From positions 310,001 through 374,000 of the forward strand of contig NZ_JUIV01000001.1 of assembly GCF_004151235.1 (NCBI RefSeq): 64,000 nt of DNA. The letters are read 5' to 3'. This DNA is from Flavobacterium anhuiense (lineage in GTDB: Bacteria; Bacteroidota; Bacteroidia; Flavobacteriales; Flavobacteriaceae). The position numbers were made by a program, and so were the translations under genes. Shown here one piece after another: positions 42,065-50,878 of the stretch. The stretch's first letter is position 1; every line of letters starts with the position of its first letter. The notes below the pieces were generated by a model. That model was given only the letters and a program-made list of their open reading frames with translations. It ran no database searches and was not told where the DNA came from.

Positions 42065-43927
42065 ATGAAAAAAATCTATTTTGCTGCCTTTGCAGTAATT
42101 TGTACCAATTTTTACGCACAGACAAAAAAGGATTCCATTAACCAAATGGATGAAGTTATTATTAATGAAGGCCGTTTTAACACGCCAATTTCTAAGCAAA
42201 ACAGAAATGTATATGTTATTTCGAGCGAAACCATAAAAAAACTGCCAGGAAGAACATTACAGGAAGTACTACAATATGCCAACGGAGTCGATATCAGACA
42301 AAGAGGACCTTTTGGAACTCAAGCGGATATTAGTGTTGATGGAGGAAGTTTTGAGCAGACTGTTGTTCTGTTAAACGGAGCAAAAGTAATCGACTCGCAA
42401 ACGGCTCATAATATGCTGAATCTTCCTCTTCCGGTTGAAGCAATCGAAAGAATCGAAGTAGTTCGCGGTCCGGCAGCAAGAATTTACGGAATCAACAGTT
42501 TAACAGGAGCGATTAACATTATTACAAAAAAGCCAACTGATTCTGGATTTTTAGTAAGCACTTATGCAGGTTCTAACTTCGAAAAAGACACTCAGGATAC
42601 AGGTGATACTTTTTACGGAACAGGAGTTCAAGCGGGAGCTGTTTTAGGAAAAGAAAAACAACAGCATTTGCTTTTTGCTTCGCATGATAAAAGCAACGGT
42701 TACCGTTACAATACAGCTTTCGAAAACAATAAAATTTTCTATCAGGGAAATGTGCAGATCAATGATAAAAATGAAATCTTAGGTTCTGCAGGTTATATCA
42801 AAAACGGATTTGGAGCAAACGGATTTTACGCTGCACCAGGAGATAAAAATTCTACAGAAATTGTTCAGACTACATTCGCCAATCTTCAGTCTAATCATCA
42901 AATTACGGACAGTTGGAAAATCATGCCGAGAATAACATATCGTTACAATTATGATGATTATCGTTATTTAGGAAATTCAAATTTGGCTGTTGGAAGAAGT
43001 CAGCATTATACTAATTCTATCGCAGGAGAATTGAACTCTACGGTTAAATTGTCTAAAGGGGAAATTGGTTTTGGAGCTGAATTTAGAAATGAAAACATTC
43101 ATTCTTCAAACATTGGAGATCACGATCGCGAGAATGTTGGACTTTATGCAGAATACAGAAGAAGCTTTACTGAAAAATTAGACGTAAATATCGGAACGTA
43201 TTTGAACTACAATTCAGATTATAAATGGCAGATTTATCCAGGAATCGATGCAAGTTATGCTATTACCGATGCCTTTAAAATTATTGGAAATGTGGGAACA
43301 AGCCAAAGAATTCCATCATTTACAGATTTGTATTTGAAACAAACAGGAAATATTGGAAATCCAGATTTAGATTCAGAAAATGCTTTTCAGAGCGAAATTG
43401 GATTTAAATACAACAAAAGAGCTTTAAGCTTGAATGCCAATTATTTCTACAGAAAAATTGACAATTACATTGATTGGATGCGCAATCTTACTACCCAACC
43501 TTGGCAGAGTCAGAATACGGGAGATTTAAATACAAACGGAATGAATTTACGTGGAAATTACAGATTTGATTTCTCTAAAGATTCAAGATTAAGCATTCTT
43601 TTGGCTTACACCTATTTAGATTCTGAGTTCAAAAGTGCACGTACAGAAACGTATTCAAAATATGCAATTTCGTCATTAAAACACCAAATTACCAATACAA
43701 TAGATTATCAGTTTAAAAACTTATCTGTAATGTTTGCAACTCGTTTTAACGAAAGAATTACAGGACCATCTTATTGGGTAAATGATTTTAGAGTAAGTCA
43801 GGCGATTAACAAGTTTACTATTTTCTTAGATGGACAGAATATTTTTAATGCCACTTATTATGAAGTAGGAGCAGTGCCATTGCCTTCACGCTGGTTTACT
43901 TTAGGAGTTAAATTGGTAACTTTTTAA
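42065..43927 (+). CDS. TonB-dependent receptor, BtuB-like (non-SusC)
   Basis: This 620-residue protein has a signal peptide (to about 19) and no carboxypeptidase-like extension. It has the plug-domain landmarks MDEVIINEGRF, KKLPGRTLQEVLQYANGVDI, QADISVDGGSFEQTVVLLNG and IERIEVVRGPAARIYGINSL, then a 22-strand barrel ending VPLPSRWFTLGVKLVTF. The small size and the plug resemble vitamin B12 (BtuB) and catecholate-type receptors. No cobalamin riboswitch is visible upstream. The promoter shares a long motif with the MocR gene, so uptake of a vitamin, amine or amino-acid derivative under that regulator is possible. Confidence 0.88.
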   Translation: MKKIYFAAFAVICTNFYAQTKKDSINQMDEVIINEGRFNTPISKQNRNVYVISSETIKKLPGRTLQEVLQYANGVDIRQRGPFGTQADISVDGGSFEQTVVLLNGAKVIDSQTAHNMLNLPLPVEAIERIEVVRGPAARIYGINSLTGAINIITKKPTDSGFLVSTYAGSNFEKDTQDTGDTFYGTGVQAGAVLGKEKQQHLLFASHDKSNGYRYNTAFENNKIFYQGNVQINDKNEILGSAGYIKNGFGANGFYAAPGDKNSTEIVQTTFANLQSNHQITDSWKIMPRITYRYNYDDYRYLGNSNLAVGRSQHYTNSIAGELNSTVKLSKGEIGFGAEFRNENIHSSNIGDHDRENVGLYAEYRRSFTEKLDVNIGTYLNYNSDYKWQIYPGIDASYAITDAFKIIGNVGTSQRIPSFTDLYLKQTGNIGNPDLDSENAFQSEIGFKYNKRALSLNANYFYRKIDNYIDWMRNLTTQPWQSQNTGDLNTNGMNLRGNYRFDFSKDSRLSILLAYTYLDSEFKSARTETYSKYAISSLKHQITNTIDYQFKNLSVMFATRFNERITGPSYWVNDFRVSQAINKFTIFLDGQNIFNATYYEVGAVPLPSRWFTLGVKLVTF

Positions 43928-43961
43928 GGATAATTTTTTTTCAGAACTTTAGATTGTTAGA

Positions 43962-44000
43962 AACAGCCTGTAAGCCTTGTGTTTGCGGGCTGTTTTGTTT
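43962..44000 (+). terminator. Terminator after the TonB receptor
   Basis: AACAGCC (43962-43968) pairs with GGCTGTT (43988-43994), with a partly structured loop, followed by TTGTTT. Confidence 0.7.
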
Positions 44001-44180
44001 CTAAATGAATTTAAAAGCAGATTTTTTCAAAAATGTTAATTTTTTTGTAATTGGGAAATCATATAAGCTTTTTTAAAAATGATATAATAATTTTATGGTT
44101 TAATTTGTTGAATTTTACTGAATTACGAATGAAATGATAATCAAGCTTTCAATTTTAAGAAAGTGTAAAACAGAAAAAAA

Positions 44181-44447
44181 ATGGATACAAAAAACGAACA
44201 AAACGATTTATTCCAAGAAGGAATTGATCGTACTCAGGAATCAAATTGGGATCCAATTTTAGGATATCATATGTATTTTCCGCATGAGGAAAGCATAGAT
44301 GGAGATTTACAGGAAAGAAACGATGCTGTTCAAAAACCGAATACCGGAGATTGGGGAGATGATAGCGATTATGAAGAATTAAGGCATAAAAAGAGTTCTG
44401 ACATGAATATTAGCACTTTTGGAAATGAAGGCACAAAAACAGATTGA
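44181..44447 (+). CDS. Small acidic protein of unknown function
   Basis: This 88-residue protein is highly acidic and polar (about 25 Asp/Glu), with no signal peptide or membrane segment. It contains WDPILGYHMYFPHEESIDGD and a GDWGDDSDYEEL stretch. I do not recognise a family. It is monocistronic, ends 11 bp before a perfect 12-bp terminator stem, and lies next to oxidative- and stress-type genes. Strong disorder is likely. Confidence 0.6.
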   Translation: MDTKNEQNDLFQEGIDRTQESNWDPILGYHMYFPHEESIDGDLQERNDAVQKPNTGDWGDDSDYEELRHKKSSDMNISTFGNEGTKTD

Positions 44448-44458
44448 TTTTAAAGAAT

Positions 44459-44496
44459 AAAGGCTAACTTGAATATAAGTTAGCCTTTACTTTTTT
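44459..44496 (+). terminator. Terminator after the small acidic protein gene
   Basis: A perfect 12-bp stem (AAAGGCTAACTT at 44459-44470, AAGTTAGCCTTT at 44477-44488) has a 6-base loop and is followed by a T6 run. Confidence 0.88.
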
Positions 44497-44537
44497 GGAA
44501 CAGTTTAGATGAAATGAATGTTTAATTTGGCAGCATA

Positions 44538-44572
44538 TAAAAAAAACATCTGCAGAATTTTGTACAGATGTT
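44538..44572 (-). terminator. Terminator of the Rieske/FAD oxidoreductase gene
   Basis: The 8-bp stem AACATCTG (44545-44552) / CAGATGTT (44565-44572) is followed on the minus strand by a T8 run (complement of 44538-44546). Confidence 0.8.
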
Positions 44573-44606
44573 TTCAAGCTAAAAAGAAAATGAAAAAGTG
44601 GAGGTA

Positions 44607-46187
44607 TTATTTTATATGAAGATTGCTTAAATTGCTTTCAGCGGGACCATTCAATACCGTGCCGTCGGTGGCAAATCTTGAACCATGACATGGACAGTCA
44701 AAAGATTTTTCGTCTGAATTCCATTGTACAATGCAGCCTAAATGCGGACAAACAGCAGAAAAAGCATGGAGTGTTTTGTCGTAATCTCGGTAAACTGCTA
44801 CTTTTCTTAATCCGAAAGAAAGAATACCGCCATCTCCAGGTTCTAAATCGGCAGTATTGTCAAGATCAGATCCTGAAATCCAGTCAAGATATTGTGAGGC
44901 CATATTTCCAGCCTCTTTTATATAATCGCTAATTGCTTTAAATGTAATTCGCGACGGACTATACAAATCCTGCCATTTATTGTCGATTCCCTGAATCATA
45001 TCAGAAATAAGCATAGCGCCAATGGTAGCGTGCGTCATTCCGTTTCCAGAATCTCCAGTAATTATAAATACATTTTGATCGCCAGGATTTCGACCAAGAA
45101 AACCCAGAGAATCAAAAGGTTCCATAACTTGTCCGGACCATTTATAACTGATTTCATCTAATAGAGGGAAATATCTTTTAGCCCAAATTTCCAATCGTTC
45201 ATAACGTGAAAATGCAGAAATTCCTTCCTCATCAGCTTGTCCTGTTTTATGATCTTCACCGCCAACAATTAGCAGATCATATTCATCATCAAAATTTTGC
45301 AGTCGTACATAATGATAAGGCTGTGCTACCCATTTGGATTCTGGATCACCTGTATCCCACCATAAGGCATGCGGTAAACTGTCCTTTGGAATTTTTCCTC
45401 CAATAACATATGTTCTGTAAGCATGCTGTTTGGTATGCATAGTCAAAACATCATTAATTGGCGTATTGGTCGCCACAACAATATATTCAGCAGAAAAATT
45501 AAAACCATTTACGGTTGCGCCTTTTTCGGTTATATTTTCGGCATGAGCTTCGGTATAAATGATTCCTCCAAGTTCGATTATGGCTTTTGAAAGTCCTTTT
45601 AAATACTGCAAAACATGAAATTGCGCCTGATTTTTAAATGCGAGACATCTCTGATCTTCTGCTTCTGCCAAGGAAGGAGTATGATTTAAAAGAACTGTTT
45701 CTAATCCTGCATTTTGAGTAGCTTCAGACTCTTTATCGAGATTTTTTTCCTTATCATTCGGATGCAGAAACAAATAACCGTTAACTCTTTCAAAATCACA
45801 GTCAATGTTTAAATCAGTTACTATTTTTTCAATTTCATCAATAGCTGCAGAATGGCTTTCGGCGGCAAGTTTTGCATTTTCTTTCCCAAAAGTACTCTCA
45901 AGATAATAATATCGGTCATCTAATGCGCAAGTTAAATGCGCTGTAGTTCGTCCTGTTTCTCCGCTTCCTATGAAACCGTCTTCTGCCAAAACCACTTTTT
46001 TTCCTGCTTTCAAAAGTTTATATGCAGTTGTAAGTCCGGCAATACCTCCTCCTATAATTAGAACTTCTGTTTTGATATTCTGAGTAGGTTTTTCAAAAGC
46101 AATTATATCGGTAGAATCAATCCAGAATGAAACATTATCGCCAGAAGTGATGCTGCCTTCATTTATATTTTGATTTGAATTTTCCAT
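44607..46187 (-). CDS. FAD-dependent amine/glycine-oxidase-type dehydrogenase with C-terminal Rieske domain
   Basis: The open frame begins at 46214, but the promoter TTG-N19-TAGCTTTG puts the transcript start there, so translation from the ATG at 46187 (526 residues) is preferred. The N-terminal FAD-binding DAO fold shows VLIIGGGIAGLTTAYKLLKA and a GSGETGRTTAHLT loop. The C-terminal Rieske [2Fe-2S] domain shows CPHLGC and CPCHGSRFATDG, which hold the two Cys-His ligand pairs. The overall pattern matches FAD-dependent oxidoreductase/Rieske fusions of the IPR-type 'YhhW/gamma-glutamylputrescine oxidase-like' group. It is a soluble cytoplasmic protein. The substrate is unknown; amino-acid or amine oxidation is likely. 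Confidence 0.87.
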   Translation of the reverse strand: MENSNQNINEGSITSGDNVSFWIDSTDIIAFEKPTQNIKTEVLIIGGGIAGLTTAYKLLKAGKKVVLAEDGFIGSGETGRTTAHLTCALDDRYYYLESTFGKENAKLAAESHSAAIDEIEKIVTDLNIDCDFERVNGYLFLHPNDKEKNLDKESEATQNAGLETVLLNHTPSLAEAEDQRCLAFKNQAQFHVLQYLKGLSKAIIELGGIIYTEAHAENITEKGATVNGFNFSAEYIVVATNTPINDVLTMHTKQHAYRTYVIGGKIPKDSLPHALWWDTGDPESKWVAQPYHYVRLQNFDDEYDLLIVGGEDHKTGQADEEGISAFSRYERLEIWAKRYFPLLDEISYKWSGQVMEPFDSLGFLGRNPGDQNVFIITGDSGNGMTHATIGAMLISDMIQGIDNKWQDLYSPSRITFKAISDYIKEAGNMASQYLDWISGSDLDNTADLEPGDGGILSFGLRKVAVYRDYDKTLHAFSAVCPHLGCIVQWNSDEKSFDCPCHGSRFATDGTVLNGPAESNLSNLHIK

Positions 46188-46220
46188 TTTTATTGGTTCT
46201 TTTATGTAATACATTCATAT

Positions 46221-46250
46221 CAAAGCTACTAAGTAAAAATCAGAGGTCAA
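46221..46250 (-). promoter_or_regulatory. Promoter of the Rieske/FAD oxidoreductase gene
   Basis: On the minus strand TTG (46250-46248), a 19-bp spacer and TAGCTTTG (46228-46221) match the Bacteroidota consensus exactly. It excludes the start codon at 46214 by placing it at the transcript's first bases. Confidence 0.72.
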
Positions 46251-46374
46251 TTACAGTTTTATTTCTAAAATTTTATAGGATTTCCAGTGTGATTTTATAT
46301 AAGAATTATAGTGAATGTTGTAAGTGTAAATGTTTGAATATTAGTTTATTGCTTAAAATTTAAAATGTATGATC

Positions 46375-46665
46375 ATGAAAAAACTAAAAATTTTGATTCT
46401 TATCTGTTTAATAGGAATGTTAAGTTCGTGTAAAAACAATAACGATGGTTATAGTGATGAAATAGAAACCAGTACAACACCTCTTGATACTGGAACCTCA
46501 ATAAAAGATACCGCAAAGAGTATGGAAGCAAAACAGAGTACTGCCGGAACAGGAACTGGACCCAGTGCGAGTGCAGAAGATGGAGCAACTTACACGAGTG
46601 AATCGGGCGTTCAGAAAGATAGCGTGAGAATAAAAAATGACAGTGTTAAAAAGAAAAAGAAATAG
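46375..46665 (+). CDS. Small Ser/Thr/Lys-rich lipoprotein
   Basis: From the ATG at 46375 the 96-residue protein has a lipoprotein signal (lipobox LSSC). It is then a low-complexity chain rich in Thr, Ser, Asp, Gly and Lys ending KKKKK, with no recognisable domain. An upstream ATG at 46369 only adds two residues. A second small lipoprotein gene of similar style follows 106 bp later, which suggests related cell-envelope roles. Confidence 0.6.
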   Translation: MKKLKILILICLIGMLSSCKNNNDGYSDEIETSTTPLDTGTSIKDTAKSMEAKQSTAGTGTGPSASAEDGATYTSESGVQKDSVRIKNDSVKKKKK

Positions 46666-46771
46666 CTGCATTATGTAACAAGTGCTAAAAATTGTGTAAA
46701 GAATACATTTCTAGAAAGAAGTATTTTTATAAAAATTAAAATTTGATAATATTCATTAAAAAAATATAATT

Positions 46772-46975
46772 ATGAAAACGCAAATAATAACTAAAACGGC
46801 TTTCTTGATTCTTCTGGCAGGATTAGCATTTTCTTGTAAAAAGAATGAAAGCACTACAATTGATTCGCATGAAAATGATAGCATTCAAAATACTATGGAT
46901 ACTGTAGGGCCAGAAGTTGATACTATCGGCATAGATACAACAGCTACAGTTAAAACCGATTCTATCAAGCAATGA
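46772..46975 (+). CDS. Small Asp/Thr-rich lipoprotein
   Basis: This 67-residue protein has a signal with lipobox AFSC (cysteine 22). The mature 45 residues are rich in Asp, Thr, Ser and Ile, with repeated DT/DS motifs (DSHENDSIQN, TMDTVGPEVDTIGIDTTA). No domain is recognisable. The gene ends just before an imperfect terminator hairpin at 46992-47027. Confidence 0.55.
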   Translation: MKTQIITKTAFLILLAGLAFSCKKNESTTIDSHENDSIQNTMDTVGPEVDTIGIDTTATVKTDSIKQ

Positions 46976-46991
46976 TTGTTGTCATACATGG

Positions 46992-47027
46992 AAAAAAAAG
47001 CTGAACCTTACGGATTCGGCTTTTTTT
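46992..47027 (+). terminator. Terminator after the small lipoprotein genes
   Basis: An A8 run plus GCTGAACC pairs imperfectly with GGATTCGGC plus a T7 run (one bulge, one G-U pair) across the loop TTAC. Confidence 0.7.
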
Positions 47028-47084
47028 GATGTTATGCCAAGGAAATAAAGACGATTTTTTACTTAAAAATCATTTTAAAGAATG

Positions 47085-47115
47085 TTTAAAGTAAATGCGT
47101 TTTTATTTATATTTG
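47085..47115 (+). promoter_or_regulatory. Promoter of the PAS histidine kinase gene
   Basis: TTTA (47085-47088), a 19-bp spacer and TATATTTG (47108-47115). The -7 element is exact and the -33 element is one base off TTTG. The gene starts 75 bp downstream. Confidence 0.6.
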
Positions 47116-47189
47116 AGAAAGAATTTAACAAATTTGACTTTATTTTGTAAGTTAAGCAGCATTAGAAATTATTTTCACTCAGCAAGATA

Positions 47190-49862
47190 ATGGAGTTAAT
47201 AAATAATTTAGACCTTTTTAAAACTGTTTTTAATGCTGCGCCAAATGGTATTGCAGTTTTAAAATCTTTGTATGATATCAAAAATAGGATCGAAGATTTT
47301 TCTGTAGTGTTGCTTAACAATTACCTTATAAACTGGACTAATAATGAAGACTACAAAGGAAAAAGGTTCAGTGAAGTTTTTTCCAAAATAGAAGGAAAAA
47401 CGATTCTCGAAAATTTTATTGAAACTTTGGAGACAGGCATTCCTGCTAATTTTGAACATTGGTATCGTAATGAAACCGTAAAACATTGTTTTAGATTTAC
47501 GGCCGTGAACCAAGCCGAATTGTTGGTGATTACGATGGAAGATATCACCGAAAAGAAACAAGCAGAAACAGCTTTGAACGAGGCATTGGTCGATGCAGAA
47601 AAACAAAAAAGACTTTACGATTCCATAATAAACAGCACACCCGATCTTGTGTATGTATTTGATCTCGATTATAAATTTACTTATGCAAACAAAGCCTTGC
47701 TCAACATGTGGGGCAAATCGGCAGAAGAAGCTATTGGACGCGGATTAAGAGAAAATGGTTATGAAGATTGGCATGCCGAAATGCACGAACATGAAATCGA
47801 TACTGTAGTTGCAGAAAAAAAATCTATTAGAGGAACTGTTTCTTTTCCGCATGCGGAACTGGGAAGAAGAATTTACGACTATATTTTTGTTCCTGTTTTT
47901 AATGAAAACAGAGAAGTGGAACTTGTTGTTGGAACGACAAGAGATATTACAGAAAGCAAACAGGCAGAAGAAAAACTGCAGCAAAGCGAAAGCCGTTTTC
48001 GTAAAATGATTCATCAGACGCCAGCTCCAACTTTAGTGCTAAAAGGCGATGATCTCATTATTGAGCAGATAAATAAGCATATGCTGCAAATGATTGGACG
48101 TGGTGAGGAAATTATTGGTATGAGATTGATTGATGTGCTGCCAGAACTTGAAGGCCAATATGTGTGGGAACAGGTTTTAAAGGTTTATAATGAAGGAATC
48201 CCTTTTGACCAAAGCGAGGTGCTTGTGCCACACAATAGAACTGGAGAAGTAAAAAACTATTATTATAACTTAACGTACCGCCCGTTAATTGAAGAAGATC
48301 AGATAACGGGAATGATACAGGTGGCAGTCGATGTTACGGAACAAGTTGAGGCTCGTCAGAAAATGGAAAAAAGCGAAAATCGTTTTAGAGCTTTGGTCAA
48401 TGCTTCATCTGATTTGGTTTACCGAATGGATTCTGATTGGATGGTTATGCATAGCCTTGAAGGTGGAGGAAGACTTTCTGGGACTGGAGGACATAGCATT
48501 AATTGGCTGGATAAATTTGTGCATCCTAGCGATTTGAATCAGGCAGTTCATCTTATTTCTAAATCTATAGTAGAAAAAAGCATTTTTGAAATGGAGCATA
48601 GGATTATAAAAGAAGATGATTCTGTAAGATGGGTATTTTCAAGAGTGGTTCCTATATTAGATGAAAACGAAAAGATTGTAGAGTGGTTTGGCGCCGCGAG
48701 TGATATTACTTCACAAAAAGAACTTCAAAATGTTATAGCAGAAAGTGAAGAGAAATTTAGGCAGCTTGCAGATCTTGTGCCTCAAATTATTTGGACTGCT
48801 CAGCCAGATGGGTTTATAGATTATTATAATAGCCGTTGGTATGAATATACGGGGTTTAGCGAACACGAATTTGGAGATTCCAGTTGGGTTCCAGCGCTCC
48901 ATCAGGACGATGTTTACGATGTTTTGCGAACTTGGTACCAAAGTGTTCATGCGGGATCTTCCTATCAGATAGAATTTCGTTTAAAAAATGGAAGTACAGG
49001 AGAATACCGCTGGTTTTTAAGTAAAGCACTTCCCATTAGAGATAAAGAAGGAATAATCACCAATTGGTTTGGTACCTGCACCGATATTCATGAGCAAAAA
49101 TCGATTACAGAAAAGTTAGAAATTCTGGTGGCAGATCGAACCAAAGAATTGCAACGTTCCAATGATGATTTACAGCAATTTGCTCATGTCGCTTCTCACG
49201 ATTTAAAAGAGCCTGTTAGAAAAATAAAGACATTTGTAAGTCGATTAGAAGATCATCTTGAAAATCAGTTAGACGAATCGGCGACTAGATATATAGAAAG
49301 AATTCATGTAGCGGCAGATCGGATGTTTACTATGATTGACGGCGTACTTGCGTATTCAAAAATCAATGCCGACTCGCAAAAAGCAACAATTGTTAATCTC
49401 AATGAAGTGATTAGAAATATAGAAGCCGATCTTGAAATTTCGCTTCAAACAACAGGCGGAAGTATTTACTATCAAGAACTTCCTGTTATTGAAGGAGCTT
49501 CTGTGCTGCTTTATCAATTATTTTATAACCTGATAAACAATTCTATTAAATTTGCTAAAGAAAACATTCCGCCACAGATTACCATTAATGCAAAAGAGCA
49601 ATTTGAAGACGGTAAAAGAATAGCTGTAATTAGGGTAGAAGACAACGGAATTGGATTTGACCTCGATCAGACAGGACGCATTTTTGAAACTTTTACCCGA
49701 TTAAATTCTAAAGATCGTTATGAAGGAACAGGTTTAGGATTGTCTCTTTGCAAAAAAATAGCAGAACGTCACGGAGGAAATATTACCGCCACTGGAATTG
49801 CTGATAAAGGAGCTGTTTTTATTATAACACTTCCATTTGAACAGAAAGAAAAAGACATTTGA
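47190..49862 (+). CDS. Multi-PAS sensor histidine kinase
   Basis: This 890-residue protein has no membrane segment, so it is a cytoplasmic sensor. Five PAS/PAC units run from the N terminus to about residue 640 (recurrent markers: SLYDIKNRIEDF, ITEKKQAE, RDITESKQAE, VDVTEQVEARQ, SDITSQKEL, CTDIHEQKS). The HisKA phosphoacceptor is H670 in HVASHDLKEP. The HATPase_c domain follows, with the N box NLINNSIKFA (about 780-789), the G1 box VEDNGIGFD (about 816-824) and the G2 box GTGLGLSL. It probably phosphorylates the receiver protein encoded 2 bp downstream. The signal is unknown; PAS domains could bind heme, flavin or small ligands. Confidence 0.92.
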   Translation: MELINNLDLFKTVFNAAPNGIAVLKSLYDIKNRIEDFSVVLLNNYLINWTNNEDYKGKRFSEVFSKIEGKTILENFIETLETGIPANFEHWYRNETVKHCFRFTAVNQAELLVITMEDITEKKQAETALNEALVDAEKQKRLYDSIINSTPDLVYVFDLDYKFTYANKALLNMWGKSAEEAIGRGLRENGYEDWHAEMHEHEIDTVVAEKKSIRGTVSFPHAELGRRIYDYIFVPVFNENREVELVVGTTRDITESKQAEEKLQQSESRFRKMIHQTPAPTLVLKGDDLIIEQINKHMLQMIGRGEEIIGMRLIDVLPELEGQYVWEQVLKVYNEGIPFDQSEVLVPHNRTGEVKNYYYNLTYRPLIEEDQITGMIQVAVDVTEQVEARQKMEKSENRFRALVNASSDLVYRMDSDWMVMHSLEGGGRLSGTGGHSINWLDKFVHPSDLNQAVHLISKSIVEKSIFEMEHRIIKEDDSVRWVFSRVVPILDENEKIVEWFGAASDITSQKELQNVIAESEEKFRQLADLVPQIIWTAQPDGFIDYYNSRWYEYTGFSEHEFGDSSWVPALHQDDVYDVLRTWYQSVHAGSSYQIEFRLKNGSTGEYRWFLSKALPIRDKEGIITNWFGTCTDIHEQKSITEKLEILVADRTKELQRSNDDLQQFAHVASHDLKEPVRKIKTFVSRLEDHLENQLDESATRYIERIHVAADRMFTMIDGVLAYSKINADSQKATIVNLNEVIRNIEADLEISLQTTGGSIYYQELPVIEGASVLLYQLFYNLINNSIKFAKENIPPQITINAKEQFEDGKRIAVIRVEDNGIGFDLDQTGRIFETFTRLNSKDRYEGTGLGLSLCKKIAERHGGNITATGIADKGAVFIITLPFEQKEKDI

Positions 49863-49864
49863 TT

Positions 49865-50314
49865 ATGAGTAAGAAGATAATTTTATTAGCCGATGATGAT
49901 AGGGATGATGCAGAAATGTTTTGCGAAGCGTTGGCTGATATAAATGAAAGTATTATTTGTCATTGTGCAGAAAATGGAGATCAAGCATTGAAAATGCTAA
50001 AAAGTCAAGACAAAACTCCTGAAATTGTCTTCTTAGATTTAAATATGCCTATTATGAATGGCTGGGAATGTTTAAAACAATTAAAATCAGAGGAACGTTA
50101 CAAAAATATTCCCGTGATTATGATTTCTACTTCTTCACATAAAAATGATATGGAAGCAGCCGGAAACCTTGGGGCATTCTGTTATTTTGTGAAACCAAAT
50201 AATTTTAACGATTTAAAGCAAGTGCTCGGATTAATTGCTTCTAACCTCGAAAACGGATTTAAAAAACCGCTTTCAGATCTGGAAAAGAATAAATATCTGC
50301 ATATATTCCATTAG
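49865..50314 (+). CDS. Single-domain response regulator
   Basis: From the ATG at 49865 this 149-residue protein is a stand-alone receiver domain without an output domain. Acidic pocket residues lie in LLADDDRDD (D10-D12), the phosphoacceptor is D58 in VFLDLNMP, the threonine/serine switch is in ISTSSH, and the lysine is in FVKPN. An in-frame TTG at 49859 overlaps the kinase stop, but the ATG is the better start. It follows the kinase gene by 2 bp and is cotranscribed. Such Rcp1-like receivers shuttle phosphate to another protein or act through protein contacts. Confidence 0.88.
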   Translation: MSKKIILLADDDRDDAEMFCEALADINESIICHCAENGDQALKMLKSQDKTPEIVFLDLNMPIMNGWECLKQLKSEERYKNIPVIMISTSSHKNDMEAAGNLGAFCYFVKPNNFNDLKQVLGLIASNLENGFKKPLSDLEKNKYLHIFH

Positions 50315-50481
50315 AATTTTAAAATGCATTCTGGCTTTTGAATTAAAAAACGTATGAATTTATTTTATAAATATATTTTGAAAAAGAATAAAAATATGTT
50401 TTGTAATTATTTGATTATAAGTGTTTTACTGGTTTCTGAAAGTGGGTTTAAAAAATAAATTTAAAAAAAACAATTTCAAAC

Positions 50482-50513
50482 TTGACTAATTCGGTAGAAT
50501 TAATATATATTTG
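50482..50513 (+). promoter_or_regulatory. Promoter of the SAM-riboswitch transcript
   Basis: TTG (50482-50484), a 21-bp spacer and TATATTTG (50506-50513) match the Bacteroidota consensus. Transcription would start near 50520, about 20 bp before the riboswitch P1 stem. Confidence 0.65.
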
Positions 50514-50538
50514 TATCGAAGAAAATTTATAACATGAT

Positions 50539-50637
50539 ACTTATCCAGAAAGACTGAGGGAATAGGCCCAATGAAGTCTTAGCAACCTGTTGCCGAATAA
50601 GGTGCTAAATCCTTCCGCTAAATGCGGGCAGATAAGA
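50539..50637 (+). ncRNA. SAM-I-type riboswitch aptamer
   Basis: The conserved SAM-I core is visible: CCAGAAAGACTGAGGGA, then GGCCCAATGAAGTCTTAGCA, ACCTGTTGCC, GGTGCTAAATCC and a final GCGGGCAGATAAG. The outer stem P1 is CTTATC (50540-50545) with GATAAG (50631-50636), and the classic TGAGGGA, AGCAACCT and GGTGCTAAATCC segments are at their expected places. It senses S-adenosylmethionine and normally represses methionine/cysteine metabolism genes. Two AU-rich hairpins follow (AGATTT/AAATCT near 50639-50656 and TTAAGAT/ATCTTAA near 50659-50683), and the second ends 5 bases before a small ORF. Confidence 0.92.
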
Positions 50638-50688
50638 AAGATTTCTCCGTAAATCTGTTTAAGATCATCCAATTAAATCTTAATTAAA

Positions 50689-50769
50689 ATGAAAGCAGAA
50701 TCTATTTTATACGCAGGTTATGAACTCTTGAATTCCATTTTTGAAGAAAACGCTTTTGCTTTTTTCTGA
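50689..50769 (+). CDS. 26-codon ORF directly after the riboswitch
   Basis: An ATG five bases after an AU-rich hairpin opens a 26-residue frame (MKAESILYAGYELL ... ENAFAFF) ending in TGA at 50767. It has no cleavable signal, no cysteine and only the initiator methionine. It could be a leader peptide coupling riboswitch state to the genes 110 bp downstream, or the decayed start of a former target gene. The coding status is uncertain. Confidence 0.4.
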   Translation: MKAESILYAGYELLNSIFEENAFAFF

Positions 50770-50818
50770 ATGCGAAAACAATAGTTTACACCAGATTCTC
50801 CTTGTAAAATAAAATACT

Positions 50819-50840
50819 GCCAATGACTTCTGACATTGGC
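50819..50840 (+). terminator. Hairpin between the small ORF and the thioredoxin-like gene
   Basis: GCCAATG (50819-50825) and CATTGGC (50834-50840) form a 7-bp stem with an 8-base loop. The following sequence (CTGAAATTCTTTTG) is only moderately T-rich, so termination efficiency is doubtful. The 564-bp gap 50315-50878 contains the promoter, riboswitch, 26-codon ORF and this hairpin. Confidence 0.45.
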
Positions 50841-50878
50841 CTGAAATTCTTTTGTCTAATCTTAAAACTAAAAATAAA

